Part shown: piece after piece, positions 28,402 through 37,109 of the stretch
Position numbering within the stretch: the first letter of the stretch is position 1
Layout: the number at the start of each line of letters is the position of its first letter
Source: Polyangiaceae bacterium
Lineage (GTDB): Bacteria > Myxococcota_A > Polyangia > Polyangiales > Polyangiaceae
Assembly (NCBI GenBank): GCA_020633205.1
Contig: JACKEB010000011.1
Location: forward strand, 1,196,994 to 1,260,993
Direction: 5' to 3'
Length of the DNA stretch: 64,000 bases
Program-made: the position numbers and the translations under genes
Notes under the pieces: generated by a model
Databases searched by the model: none
Told to the model about the DNA's origin: nothing
What the model saw: only the letters and a program-made list of their open reading frames with translations

Positions 28402-28806
28402 ATGAGCGAGCTTGACGACGACGAACGGCGTCGCGACAAACGAGCCCCTATTGAGCTCAAGGTCGAATACAAGCGCCTGAATACCTTCTTCGCTGACTAC
28501 ACGAAGAACATCTCGCGCGGCGGCACGTTCATTGGCACTCAGCGTCCCCTGGCGGTCGACACCGAGTTCGTGTTCGCGCTCACCGTGCCGAACCTCCCCG
28601 AAGCCCTCAGGCTGAGGGGCAAGGTGATTTGGGTCGTGCCAACGGAGGAGGCGACCAAGGGCAACCCCGCCGGCATGGGCATCGAGTTCCAGTACACCGG
28701 GGACGAAGAGCGAGCGGAGAAGGAAACCGTCGTCGAGAAGCTGCTCGCTGACCAGCTCGGCGAGCACCTGGCCGCGAAGCTCCTGGGGCGCAAGCCGCGC
28801 ACCTGA
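28402..28806 (+). CDS. PilZ-domain protein
   Basis: The 134-residue protein starts at the ATG at 28402, since upstream residues are Arg-rich and lack character. It carries RRDKRAPIELKVEY and NISRGGTFIGT, the two halves of a PilZ domain, equivalent to RxxxR and (D/N)xSxxG. In canonical PilZ the first element binds cyclic-di-GMP. The type resembles the short paralogous PilZ proteins common in Myxococcus. The C-terminal 30 residues are an amphipathic Glu/Lys/Leu-rich helix (KETVVEKLLADQLGEHLAAKLLG). It is divergent from dnaJ. Ligand binding is likely but unproven. Confidence 0.88.
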   Translation: MSELDDDERRRDKRAPIELKVEYKRLNTFFADYTKNISRGGTFIGTQRPLAVDTEFVFALTVPNLPEALRLRGKVIWVVPTEEATKGNPAGMGIEFQYTGDEERAEKETVVEKLLADQLGEHLAAKLLGRKPRT

Positions 28807-28870
28807 GTGGTGCACCTGAGCACGGCGGCGCGGTTGAGCAGTCGCTGTTGAAGACAGCGCGCGGACTCTC

Positions 28871-30142
28871 TCAGCGACTCGTGTGCTCTCGGCGGTCTTC
28901 CAAGCGAGGCGCCAGGTTGAACGAGCGGTTGAGGCGCACCAGTGACTCGAACACCTTGAGGCGCCACGCGACGTTGAAGCTCGACTCCGTGAGCCCCGAG
29001 AGCATGGACGTGACCGCCTGGCGGAGCTGTAGCTTCTCCGTTGGGGCGAGCATCAGCTCCACGAACTCCGGAGTGTAGAACCCAGACACGAAGCCGCGGT
29101 AGCGCTGGATGAGCGGCGCGAGCCAGCGCTGATACGAGACGAGCTGCCTGTGGGGCACAGCACCGCTCGGCTTGCGCTTGAGCCCGGCGCTCGCAACCTC
29201 TGCCGCGCGGAAACCACTCAGTACGGCCAAGTGCACGCCGGTGGAGAACACCGGGTCGATGAATGCCGCGGCGTCGCCCACCAGCATCCAGCCTTCGCCC
29301 ACCAGCTCGCTGCAGGCGTAGGAGTAGTCTGCGGCGCCGCGCACTGGTGTGACGCGTTCGGCATCGGCGAAGCGCTCGCGGAGGTAACTCGAAGCCGCCA
29401 GCTGCCGCTCGAAGTAGGCTTCGTCGGCCCGGGCGCCATCGAGGCTCTGGGTCGGCGCCACGAGACCAAGGCTGGTGCGGTCGCCGGCCAGGGGTATCAC
29501 CCACCACCATCCGTTTGGGGAGAGCACGATGCTGATGTCGCCTTCTGCCTGCTCGCTCCCCCGAGCCGCGCCGGTGTAATGGGAGAACAAAGCGAAGTTC
29601 TTTAGCGCCGGATCCAGCTGACGCACACCGCGCTCGCGGCCGACGAGGGTGCTTTGTCCGCTCGCGTCAATTAATATCCTTGAGGAAACTGTGACTGTCG
29701 CGCTGGCTTTGCCACTGCTCGTCTCCACCTCCACACCGCCAGCGCTGAAGTGCACTCGGCGTACCTTGGTGTCGCGACGTACGGAAACACCCTGCACCTC
29801 TGCGTGGTCCAGCAGCAGCTGGTCGAAATCGGCGCGGTCCACCTCGAATGCTGAGGTGCGGCCCTCAAGTAGCCCGCCTGCGAATGGGTAGCGTCGGCGG
29901 ATGCTGCCGTCTCCACTGACGAACTCCGCCGCGTGCTTTGGTAGGAAGCCGTGGGACTCTATCCTCTGCGTGACGCCGATGGCGTCGAACACCTTGAAGG
30001 TGCCCGGGAGCAACGACTCACCGATGTGAAAGCGCGGGAAGTGGTCCTGCTCCAGCAAGACCACCGAGTGCCCCAGCTGCGCAAAGCGCGCGGCGCAAGT
30101 GGACCCAGCGGGTCCACCCCCAACGACCACCACATCGATCAT
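28871..30142 (-). CDS. FAD-dependent oxidoreductase, flavin-dependent halogenase-like
   Basis: The 423-residue flavoprotein has the FAD motif GGGPAG (8-13) and VGDAAAFIDPVFSTGVHLA later, which contact the cofactor. It also has WWWVIP (212-217), matching the WxWxIP signature of flavin-dependent halogenases, and Lys69 in GFLPKHAAEF at the place where halogenases carry the catalytic Lys. Related monooxygenases and geranylgeranyl-reductase-like enzymes share part of this pattern, so halogenation is a hypothesis. The gene begins eight bases after the second flotillin and is probably co-transcribed with the flotillin/NfeD run. No partner flavin reductase is nearby. Confidence 0.85.
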   Translation of the reverse strand: MIDVVVVGGGPAGSTCAARFAQLGHSVVLLEQDHFPRFHIGESLLPGTFKVFDAIGVTQRIESHGFLPKHAAEFVSGDGSIRRRYPFAGGLLEGRTSAFEVDRADFDQLLLDHAEVQGVSVRRDTKVRRVHFSAGGVEVETSSGKASATVTVSSRILIDASGQSTLVGRERGVRQLDPALKNFALFSHYTGAARGSEQAEGDISIVLSPNGWWWVIPLAGDRTSLGLVAPTQSLDGARADEAYFERQLAASSYLRERFADAERVTPVRGAADYSYACSELVGEGWMLVGDAAAFIDPVFSTGVHLAVLSGFRAAEVASAGLKRKPSGAVPHRQLVSYQRWLAPLIQRYRGFVSGFYTPEFVELMLAPTEKLQLRQAVTSMLSGLTESSFNVAWRLKVFESLVRLNRSFNLAPRLEDRREHTSR

Positions 30143-30150
30143 GGCGATGA

Positions 30151-31386
30151 TCAGCCCCCGAACTTCTTCGCGACGCCCGCCAGGTCGACACCGGTCGCGG
30201 CTTTGATTTGCTCCGTCGCGCCGATCGCCTTGCGCGCGAAGTCGCTGCCTGACGCGTCCCCGCTTGGCAGCACGCTGAGCTTGCTGATGGCCAGCGAGTG
30301 ATGGGCGCCAGAGATGTGCGCCAGCATGGGCACCAAGTTCTGCAGCGCGAGCACGTCTCGCGCCGAGGCGCCGCCGGTTTTGTACGAGTCGATCAGCGCT
30401 TTGAGGCTGCCCGCTTCAGCGCGACCGCGCTCCAGGGTGTCCGCCGCGGAGCCACGCGCCGCTTCTTCGGCTGCGCGTTGCTTGGCGATCGCCGGCTGCA
30501 CCACGTCGGCGTCGAGGCGGCGCTTTTCCTGCAATGCGCGCGCTTTCTGGCGCTCAATCTCCGCGGTGACCTGAGCGATCAGCGCCGAGACCTCACCCCG
30601 CGCCTCCTGGATCATCGCTTCGCGGCGACTCGTGGCATCGGCGATGCGCTTCGCGGTCTCCTCCCGCTGGATCAGGAGCTCCGCGTCGATCTTGGCGATC
30701 TCACTGGCGCACCAGTTGGTGGCCTGTTGCACCGAAGCATCGGCGCGCGCTGACGCTTCTGCTACGGCCTGCGTCTGGTTCAGTGCTGCCCCGCGGATAC
30801 GTCCGATGCTCGAGAGGTAGTTCACCTCGTCGGTCACGTTCTGGATCTTCAAGGTGTCCAGCACGAGGCCCATGCGGCTCATGTCGTGCTCGGCTTCCTC
30901 GAGGAGGATCGATGCGAAGCGTTGCTTGTCTTCGTTCACCTCTTCTGGTGTCAGACTCGCCAAGACGCCGCGCAGGTTACCTTCGAGTGTTTCCTTGGCG
31001 ACGTAGTAGATCTCGTCCCGGGTGCGCCCCATGAAGCGCTCGACGGCGTTCGAGAGCAACGGCTCCTCACCCGGCAGCTTCACGTTGGCGACGCCCTGAA
31101 TGGTCAGCGGGATGCCGCCCTTGCTGAAGGCGCCGCTGACGTTGACCATCACGGTGAACATCGAGAGGTCCATGACGTCTACGCGCTCGACCAGCGGCTT
31201 ACGCAGCGAGCGGCCACCACGCACGTAGCGGTACGCTAGGGTGCGACCCTCGACGGCGCGCTGGGCGCCGCTGAAGATCAGCGCCTCGTTCGGGGTCGAG
31301 ACCCAGAGCAGGCGCTTGACGGTCACGTAGAGCGCGAACAGCACCACGAAGCCGGTGATGCCAATGGCGACGAAGATCCCCATCAT
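30151..31386 (-). CDS. flotillin-like SPFH protein 2
   Basis: The 411-residue protein has an N-terminal membrane segment (MMGIFVAIGITGFVVLFALYVTV) and an SPFH domain (about residues 30-210, with FSKGGIPLTIQGVANVKL and EVNEDKQRFASILLEEAEHDMSRMGLVLDTLKIQNVTD). A long Ala/Glu/Arg-rich coiled coil (about 215-340) follows. It would oligomerise at the inner face of the membrane and organise microdomains. The start overlaps the stop of the first flotillin gene by ATGA, so they are translationally coupled. The two proteins share the SPFH core but differ in the tail, suggesting a hetero-oligomer. Confidence 0.92.
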   Translation of the reverse strand: MMGIFVAIGITGFVVLFALYVTVKRLLWVSTPNEALIFSGAQRAVEGRTLAYRYVRGGRSLRKPLVERVDVMDLSMFTVMVNVSGAFSKGGIPLTIQGVANVKLPGEEPLLSNAVERFMGRTRDEIYYVAKETLEGNLRGVLASLTPEEVNEDKQRFASILLEEAEHDMSRMGLVLDTLKIQNVTDEVNYLSSIGRIRGAALNQTQAVAEASARADASVQQATNWCASEIAKIDAELLIQREETAKRIADATSRREAMIQEARGEVSALIAQVTAEIERQKARALQEKRRLDADVVQPAIAKQRAAEEAARGSAADTLERGRAEAGSLKALIDSYKTGGASARDVLALQNLVPMLAHISGAHHSLAISKLSVLPSGDASGSDFARKAIGATEQIKAATGVDLAGVAKKFGG

Positions 31387-32744
31387 ACACCTCCCTTTCC
31401 GGGCAGCGCCTTCTTGGTGCCCCGCAAGAGGTCGTTGATGTCGACCCCGATCGCTGCGCCCGTCTCCTTGAGCACCTCGGATACTGCCGCGGGGAAACTC
31501 GCGACGGCGCCGGTGAAGCTCGAGCCGTCGCCGCCATCGACCACTGCCAGCTCGCCAATCTTGGCGCGGGTGACGCGCGCCACCGCCGCCTCTACCAGGG
31601 GCCGCAAGTGCTGCAATACGTAGAGGTCGCGGCCGTCAGCGCCGGCTTTTTGCCACTCGGCGGCGACCATCGCGAGCGCCTCGGCGCTGGCTTTGCCGCT
31701 CTCCACCACGGGCGCCGCGCGACCGCGGGCTTCTGCCTCTGAAGCCAGGCGCTGGGCCTCAGCGGGCAAGTAGACGTCGCACTCCAGGCGCAGCCGCTCG
31801 AGATCGGCGCGCAGCGCCTGCAGCGCTTGTTCTGCCTCCGAGCGTGCGGTCTCTGCGGCTACGGCGGCCTCGTTCTCGACGCCCTTCGCCTGCGCCTCGA
31901 GCTGGGCGAGCTCTGCGCGCAGCTGGTTCTGCTTGGTCAGCACTTGCGCCTCGGCTTGCTTTTGCGCTGTTTCCGCGCGGCGCCGTGCGGCGGCTTGGGC
32001 CTCCGTGATGGCCTGGTTGGCCTTGTTTTCAGCGTTCTGGGCGTCGCGGATCATCTGGGCGATGCGCGTACGGCCCAAGCTGTTCAGGTAGTTCGCGTCG
32101 TCGCTGACCATTTGGATCTTCAAGACGTCGAGCTCGAGGCCGAGCTTGTCGAAGTCATCCGTTGCGTTGCGGATCAGCGTGTTCGCGAACTTGAGGCGGT
32201 CCTCGTTCACCTCTTCGGGGGTGAGCTCCGCCACGACCTCACGCAGCACACCTTCCAGCGTCTGCTGGGCGATGCCCGCGATCTGATGGGGCGTCATCGA
32301 GAGCGAGCGCTCGATGGCGTTGCGTACGAAGTTCGGGTTGCTGTTCACCTTCACGTTGGCGATGGCGTGCACCCGCAGTGGGATGCCGCCTCGTGAGTAC
32401 GCGTTCTGCACCTCGACTTGCACCGGGATCAGCCGCATATCCATGCGGTTCACTTCCTCGAGCATCGGGATCGCGAAGCCGCGTCCGCCGTGGAGCACCT
32501 TGTAGCCCACCTTCGAGCCGTCCTGCAGCTTGTGCTGGCGACCGCTGATCACGACGATTTCGTTCGGCCTGCAGATCACCAGCAGGCGTCCGATGAACCA
32601 GATGACGATGAAGAAGGCGACGACGATGGCCACCGCGACACCGAGCACTTGAATCGCGTCTTGCGGATCGCCAAACGGAGTCGGCGTGATGTCGCCGAGC
32701 AGCCGCGGCGCGCAGAGTGCGCTTCCCCCTACCGTGTTGAACAT
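31383..32744 (-). CDS. flotillin-like SPFH protein 1
   Basis: The ATG at 32744 gives about 453 residues; an upstream TTG at 32786 is less likely. A membrane helix (VLGVAVAIVVAFFIVIWFIG) precedes the SPFH domain (YSRGGIPLRVHAIANVKV, EVNEDRLKFANTLIRNATDDFDKLGLELDVLKIQMVSDD). A long heptad-rich coiled coil follows (about 230-350, AAARRRAETAQKQAEAQVLTKQNQLRAELAQLEAQ). Gene order is NfeD-like, flotillin 1, flotillin 2, halogenase-like. Flotillins next to NfeD genes are a known bacterial association, linked to membrane microdomains. Confidence 0.93.
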   Translation of the reverse strand: MFNTVGGSALCAPRLLGDITPTPFGDPQDAIQVLGVAVAIVVAFFIVIWFIGRLLVICRPNEIVVISGRQHKLQDGSKVGYKVLHGGRGFAIPMLEEVNRMDMRLIPVQVEVQNAYSRGGIPLRVHAIANVKVNSNPNFVRNAIERSLSMTPHQIAGIAQQTLEGVLREVVAELTPEEVNEDRLKFANTLIRNATDDFDKLGLELDVLKIQMVSDDANYLNSLGRTRIAQMIRDAQNAENKANQAITEAQAAARRRAETAQKQAEAQVLTKQNQLRAELAQLEAQAKGVENEAAVAAETARSEAEQALQALRADLERLRLECDVYLPAEAQRLASEAEARGRAAPVVESGKASAEALAMVAAEWQKAGADGRDLYVLQHLRPLVEAAVARVTRAKIGELAVVDGGDGSSFTGAVASFPAAVSEVLKETGAAIGVDINDLLRGTKKALPGKGGV

Positions 32745-32851
32745 GCGTGAGAGGATATCCCCCCGTTCGGTCTCACGGTTGCGCAAAAACGCAGGCCGAA
32801 AACCCCTCGGTAGTGCGTATTTCGCGCCCAGGAGCCGCGAGCAAACAACTT

Positions 32852-33520
32852 TTATTCCACGCGACTGCGCTGACGGGTGCTGGGCGGCAAGTACTCCGCG
32901 GGAGCGCGTGACACCTGCAGGACGCCCCCGGTGTTTCCCCCACTGGTGTCCACGTCTTCGACCAACACCAGGTCGCCCGCGGCTAAGGCCTCTTCATCGG
33001 TCGTGACCATGAAGTCGACCGTTTGACCTCGAAGCTCGATGCGCACCTTGCCGCGCCCACCCTTGCTGCATGGCACGAGCACCTTGCCCACCTGACCCAC
33101 GGCGTCGCGCGCGCTGCCGCCGCTCGTGGTCTGTGCACGCCCGAGCGCCTTGAACACCCAGGAGACCCCAAAGCCCGAGAGCAATCCCAGGCTGAGAGCA
33201 ACGATCAACGCCGTGGTCGAGCTCGCCCAGTTGAAGAAGTGCAGCAGGCTGCCGCTCAGCCCGAACGCCAACAGGCTGAAGGTCCAGAAGCGCAGCGAGA
33301 GGAAGATGGGCAGAAAGCCCCCGTCCGCGTGGCTGTGTCCACCTTCGCCGTCGTGCCCCAAGTCCCCGTGGTCGAGCTCCGCTTCGGTGTCCGCATCGGC
33401 GTCCCCGCCGCCATCACCGCCCCCGCCATCCGCGTCACCATCTCCAGCGCCGCCCATCAGAAGCTGCAAGGCGATGGTACCGAAGCCCACAATCAGGGCC
33501 GCCAGGTAGAAGATCCCCAC
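32852..33520 (-). CDS. NfeD-like membrane protein
   Basis: The 222-residue protein starts at a GTG. The first helix (IFYLAALIVGFGTIALQLLMGG) is followed by an Asp/Gly/His-rich segment (about residues 25-65, GDGDADGGGGDGGGDADAD...HGDLGHDGEGGHSHADGG) that could bind metal. Two more membrane segments follow (FWTFSLLAFGLSGSLLHFF and ALIVALSLGLLSGFGVSWVF). The C-terminal ~90 residues (VGQVGKVLVPCSKGGRGKVRIELRGQTVDFMVTTDEEALAAGDLVLVEDV) look like the OB-fold of NfeD proteins. The flotillin neighbours support the call. It is about 108 bases before flotillin 1. Confidence 0.85.
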   Translation of the reverse strand: MGIFYLAALIVGFGTIALQLLMGGAGDGDADGGGGDGGGDADADTEAELDHGDLGHDGEGGHSHADGGFLPIFLSLRFWTFSLLAFGLSGSLLHFFNWASSTTALIVALSLGLLSGFGVSWVFKALGRAQTTSGGSARDAVGQVGKVLVPCSKGGRGKVRIELRGQTVDFMVTTDEEALAAGDLVLVEDVDTSGGNTGGVLQVSRAPAEYLPPSTRQRSRVE

Positions 33521-33710
33521 GGCGCACAGTCTAGCGCATGCGGCCCGCGAGCGAGCGGCCTTTCGTTCGCTAAATGCCGTGCGGAATCAACCGCTCGACT
33601 TCACACCTCAGAGCCCGAAATCCACGGCATCGGAAGCCACGTTGGGCCTGCTAGCGGTTTTTTCGGGGGTGAGGTTGCATTCTCAGGCTCCGAGCGTCAG
33701 CGTCCGGTCG

Positions 33711-34124
33711 ATGACCGCCGCCAAAGTCTTCTCCGCCAGCAGCACCTTTGCCTCTCTGGATGCAAACGGCGGTGTTCAAACCCACGAGGTGAGCGCCGCG
33801 TTCTGGTCGCAGCTCAGCTCTGGAGAGCTTGCGCTACCCGGGCCCTACCTCATGAGCTTCGGTGAGAGCAGCGGCGACTGGCCCCACTGGGAGATCCACC
33901 CGAGCGGCGAAGAAGTGGTGATGCTCATCGCCGGTGCCGGCGACTTCGTGCTGCGTCTGCCGGGTGGCGACCAAACGCTGCGCCTCGAGCAGCCTGGCGA
34001 CTACGTCGTGGTGCCGCGAGGCACGTGGCATACGTACCGTCAGGTCGACTCCCAGCGCGCGACGTTGCTCTTCATCACCACCGGTGAAGGCACCACCCAC
34101 AGCGAAGACCCGCCGATGCCGTGA
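33711..34124 (+). CDS. cupin-domain protein
   Basis: The 137-residue single-domain cupin starts at the ATG at 33711. It has PHWEIHPSGEEVVMLIAGAG and PGDYVVVPRGTWHTYR, matching cupin motifs 1 and 2, with His and Glu residues placed to bind a metal. The next residues (RATLLFITTGEGTTHSEDPP) form the closing strands. Size fits a small cytosolic cupin. The reaction cannot be predicted, since cupins range from isomerases to sugar-binding proteins. It is divergent from the NfeD-like gene. Confidence 0.85.
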   Translation: MTAAKVFSASSTFASLDANGGVQTHEVSAAFWSQLSSGELALPGPYLMSFGESSGDWPHWEIHPSGEEVVMLIAGAGDFVLRLPGGDQTLRLEQPGDYVVVPRGTWHTYRQVDSQRATLLFITTGEGTTHSEDPPMP

Positions 34125-34153
34125 GCAACACACGCGGTCCTCCAAGTTTGAAC

Positions 34154-34340
34154 AACCGCCAAGGACGCCAAGGACGCCAAGATTGGGGATCTCGTACCAT
34201 CACGAGCCGTGCGTCGCCGAATATTGCCGCGCGGCATCTTGAGGGGCGCGCGCGAAATGCCGTCAAATGACTCAACGACGTCCCCAAGTGGTCGCCAGTC
34301 TCGAGCCCAAACCCTTGGCGCTCTTGGCGTCCTTGGCGGT
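34154..34340. repeat. dispersed ~190-bp element, copy 1
   Basis: The left end (34154-34181) reads AACCGCCAAGGACGCCAAGG and continues with a 9-base period (CGCCAAGGA). The right end (34314-34340) is nearly its reverse complement, differing at about two of 27 positions. Between them is the palindrome TGCCGCGCGGCA (34225-34236). Two more copies lie at 58032 and 58314. The span between the cupin gene and the next lipoprotein otherwise holds no gene. Confidence 0.8.
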
Positions 34341-34393
34341 CAAATCCCGCACCGCAAGTAGTCCACCAGCCCAGGGGGGCGCCTCGGCTCGGC

Positions 34394-35107
34394 TCAGGGG
34401 TTCTGCCAAGCGCCTTCGAGCAGCCAGCACTTGCCGCCGGCCACCGGTGCTGTGACTGAGCTGGTCAATGTCGACTCGCGCAAGACCACCTTGTTGAAAT
34501 TCCCAGCGGAAACGCCTGCGTACTGCGTGTCTGCCTGAGTCACTTCCAGGCTGCCGCTCTCGGGGTAGAAGGGCGTGGAGCTACCGCCCACGTCTTCGAA
34601 GCCGAGCAGGCAGTGGGCGCAGGTGGAGTAGTTGTCGTCCGGAGCCTGGCTCAAGTCGAAGCTGCCGGTTGTCTGGGCGCCTGCGACGTCGAAGAACTCG
34701 ACGTAGATCACGTCGTCCAGGGTCGCGTCCAGGCCTTGAAGCTCGTAGGCGAGGGAAGAGCCGCCCATTTCCGTATCGGCGACGATCAGCGCGCCGAGGC
34801 TGACGGGGGTGCAGCTCTGTGCGCCAGCGCTGCCTGCAGTGCCTGCGGCTCCAGCGTTGCCAGCGCTGCCGCCTGAGCCCAGACCGGCGGCGCCGCCAGC
34901 AGTCTGCCCAGCGGTACCCGCGCTGCCGCTTGCGCCCCCTATGCTGCTGCCAGCGGAGCCACCGCTGGTTTGTCCGCCCGTTCCGCCGCTGGTTTGCCCT
35001 GCGGAGCCGCCGCTCGCCTGACCGCCAGCGCCCGCGGCGCCTCCATCGCCGGACTCGCTGCAGGCCAGGGCAAGCGGAAGGCAGATCCAGATCCAGGCGT
35101 GACGCAT
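34394..35107 (-). CDS. lipoprotein with Gly/Ser/Ala linker
   Basis: The ATG at 35107 gives 237 residues with signal MRHAWIWICLPLALAC, lipobox LALAC, then about 70 residues of G/A/S/T/Q repeats (GGQASGGSAGQTSGGTGGQTSGG). The compact C-terminal domain of about 150 residues has SLAYELQGLDATLDDVIYVEFFDVAGAQTTGSFDL and paired Cys in CAHCLLGFEDVGG. It is probably a surface protein on a flexible stalk. I do not recognise the domain. It diverges from the PaaX-like regulator gene across the operator region at 35209-35252. Confidence 0.8.
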   Translation of the reverse strand: MRHAWIWICLPLALACSESGDGGAAGAGGQASGGSAGQTSGGTGGQTSGGSAGSSIGGASGSAGTAGQTAGGAAGLGSGGSAGNAGAAGTAGSAGAQSCTPVSLGALIVADTEMGGSSLAYELQGLDATLDDVIYVEFFDVAGAQTTGSFDLSQAPDDNYSTCAHCLLGFEDVGGSSTPFYPESGSLEVTQADTQYAGVSAGNFNKVVLRESTLTSSVTAPVAGGKCWLLEGAWQNP

Positions 35108-35208
35108 CCGGCAGGCATACGCAGGGGGAAAACCCAAGTCAATCCAGGGCGTTCCCATGCGGTAGATCCGCGTTCATTACATCCCTAGGCCATTCTGCTG
35201 AGCCAAGC

Positions 35209-35252
35209 GTAATATTACAGCGTGCAGTGTCTAGGCATGGATGCTGTAATAT
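35209..35252. promoter_or_regulatory. candidate operator: perfect 10-bp inverted repeat
   Basis: ATATTACAGC (35212-35221) and GCTGTAATAT (35243-35252) are exact reverse complements with 21 bases between them. The left arm also overlaps a self-palindrome GTAATATTAC (35209-35218). The AT-rich arms stand out in this GC-rich DNA. The repeat ends four bases before the GTG of the PaaX-like regulator, so autoregulation is the simplest reading. It may also control the lipoprotein gene in the other direction. Confidence 0.65.
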
Positions 35253-35256
35253 CGGC

Positions 35257-36105
35257 GTGAACACCAAGCGGCTCATCCTCAACCTGCTGTTGGCTGCGAA
35301 AGAAGACGCGCTGCCGGTGCGTAGCATCGTGTCGGCTGGGGAGCTGATGGGCGTCTCCAGCAACAACGTGCGCGTCACCTTGGCTCGCTTGGTGGCCGAC
35401 TCCTTGGTGCAGTCGGTGGGGCGCGGTGAGTACCGGTTGGGGGCGGCGGGCAGTGCCTTGGCGGCTGAAGTCGCCGGCTGGCGTGAGCGCCTGCAGTCCC
35501 TCAAGCGCTGGCGCGGGAACTATGTGGTGGCCGCCTGTGCTGGCCTCGGGCGCGGCGACCGCGCGGCGGTCAATCGGCGTGAGCGCGCGCTGACGCTGAC
35601 CGGCTTCAGGCAGCTCGAAGGTGATCTGTGGCTGCGCCCGGATAACCTGGTCGGTGGTGTCCAGCGGGTGCGCGAACGCTTGGAGCGCTTGCAGCTCTCG
35701 CCGGGGCAGGCGTCCCTGGAGGCGCGGCCCTTGGTGTTTCGCGCGGCGGAACTGGCTGATTGCGATGAAGCGCGCATCGCCGCGCTGTGGGACGTGAAGC
35801 GTATCGAACGAGGCTACGAAGAAACGCGGACGCGCCTCGAGCAGTGGCTGGAAGGAGCAGACCGACTGACGCCGCAAGTTGCCGCGCGGCAATCTTTTTT
35901 GCTGGGGGATGGAGCGATTCGGCAGTGGGTGTTTGACCCGCTGCTGCCCGAGGAGCTGATCGATGGTGAGCTGCGCCAGAAGTTTGTGGCTAGCGTGGTG
36001 CGCTTCGACGAGGCGGGGCAGCGGATTTGGCGTGCGTTGTCGCGCACCGCGGAAGAGCGCACGGGCAGCACCGGCCGCGCGGCGGCGCTTGGAGGTGCCG
36101 CTTGA
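35257..36105 (+). CDS. PaaX-like transcriptional regulator
   Basis: The 282-residue protein starts at a GTG just after the inverted repeat. The N-terminus (LILNLLLAAKEDALPVRSIVSAGELMGVSSNNVRVTLARLVADSLVQSVGRGEYRLG) is a winged helix as in PaaX proteins. The middle has YVVAACAGLGRGDRAAVNRRERALTLTGFRQLEGDLWLRPDNL, resembling the PaaX central domain. The C-terminus is helical. PaaX of other bacteria represses phenylacetate genes, but none are here. The stop overlaps the desaturase start in TGATG, so the desaturase or its lipid product is the likely regulatory target. Confidence 0.85.
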   Translation: MNTKRLILNLLLAAKEDALPVRSIVSAGELMGVSSNNVRVTLARLVADSLVQSVGRGEYRLGAAGSALAAEVAGWRERLQSLKRWRGNYVVAACAGLGRGDRAAVNRRERALTLTGFRQLEGDLWLRPDNLVGGVQRVRERLERLQLSPGQASLEARPLVFRAAELADCDEARIAALWDVKRIERGYEETRTRLEQWLEGADRLTPQVAARQSFLLGDGAIRQWVFDPLLPEELIDGELRQKFVASVVRFDEAGQRIWRALSRTAEERTGSTGRAAALGGAA

Positions 36106-37106
36106 TGGCTGAAACTACTACGCTGACGGCTGGCGCGGTACCGCAGAGCGGCGCCACCAAGGTGAGTGAGCTGTTTAGCCGTGAGGAAATTCGCGAGCTG
36201 ACGCGGCGCTCCGATTGGCGGGGTTGGTTCGCGCTGTTGTCGATTTGGAGTGGGATTATTGGCAGCTTCGTTGCCCTGGCCGTTTGGCCTCACCCCCTGA
36301 CCGTGATCCTGGCTCTGATCGTGCTTGGAGGCAGGCAGCTCGGCTGCGCCATCCTGATGCACGAGGGCTCCCATGGGACGCTGTTTGCGAGCAAGGGGCT
36401 GAGCCGCTTCGTGTCTGACTGGTTCGCTGGCAAGCTGGTGTGGACTGACCAAGCGCGTTACCGCGTGCATCACGGCAAGCACCATCGCTACACCGGTACC
36501 GAGCGCGACGTGGATCGCTCCTTGGTGGCGAACCTGCCGACGACGAGCAAGGGGCTCTACCGCAAGTTCTTGCGGGACCTGCTGGGGATCACGGGGCTCA
36601 AGCGCATCCTGGGGCTATTCCTCATGGATATGGGACTCTTGAAGTGGACGGTCGCCACGGACACCCACCGGTTGCCGAAGCGCGCTTGGGGGGAGCACCT
36701 GCGGTCGCTCATCAAGCACGCCTGGGGGGTGTGGCTGATGAACGCGTTGATGGCGCTGGTGCTCTGGCTGTGCGGTGAGCCGTGGATCTATGGTGTGTGG
36801 GTGCTGGCGTACTTGACGACGTTCAGCTTGTTCTTGCGCATTCGCTCGCTGGCTGAGCATGCCTGCCTCGAGCAGAGCCCGGATATGCTCAAGAACACGC
36901 GCACGACGCGCGCGGGGTGGCTCGCGCGGCTCACCGTGGCGCCGCTCAGCGTGAACTATCACCTGGAGCATCACTTGATGCCGGGCGTGCCGTACCATCG
37001 CTTGAAGCAGATGCACGCGCTGCTGAGGGAGCGAGGCTACGTGGCCGAGCCGCCCGGCTACATGGATGTGCTGCGTGCCGTCAGCGCGCGACCCGCGCGG
37101 GCTTGA
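36105..37106 (+). CDS. membrane fatty acid desaturase
   Basis: The 333-residue protein starts at the ATG overlapping the regulator stop, with GGAGGTG upstream. Three histidine boxes that bind the di-iron centre are present: HEGSH (86-90), HHGKHH (122-127) and HLEHH (in NYHLEHHLMPGVPYHRLKQMH near the C-terminus). Hydrophobic stretches at about 42-75 and 210-250 fit the family. It should introduce a double bond into an acyl chain in the inner membrane, using an electron donor not encoded nearby. The regulator/desaturase coupling suggests control of membrane fluidity or of a lipid signal. Confidence 0.93.
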   Translation: MAETTTLTAGAVPQSGATKVSELFSREEIRELTRRSDWRGWFALLSIWSGIIGSFVALAVWPHPLTVILALIVLGGRQLGCAILMHEGSHGTLFASKGLSRFVSDWFAGKLVWTDQARYRVHHGKHHRYTGTERDVDRSLVANLPTTSKGLYRKFLRDLLGITGLKRILGLFLMDMGLLKWTVATDTHRLPKRAWGEHLRSLIKHAWGVWLMNALMALVLWLCGEPWIYGVWVLAYLTTFSLFLRIRSLAEHACLEQSPDMLKNTRTTRAGWLARLTVAPLSVNYHLEHHLMPGVPYHRLKQMHALLRERGYVAEPPGYMDVLRAVSARPARA

Positions 37107-37109
37107 TCC

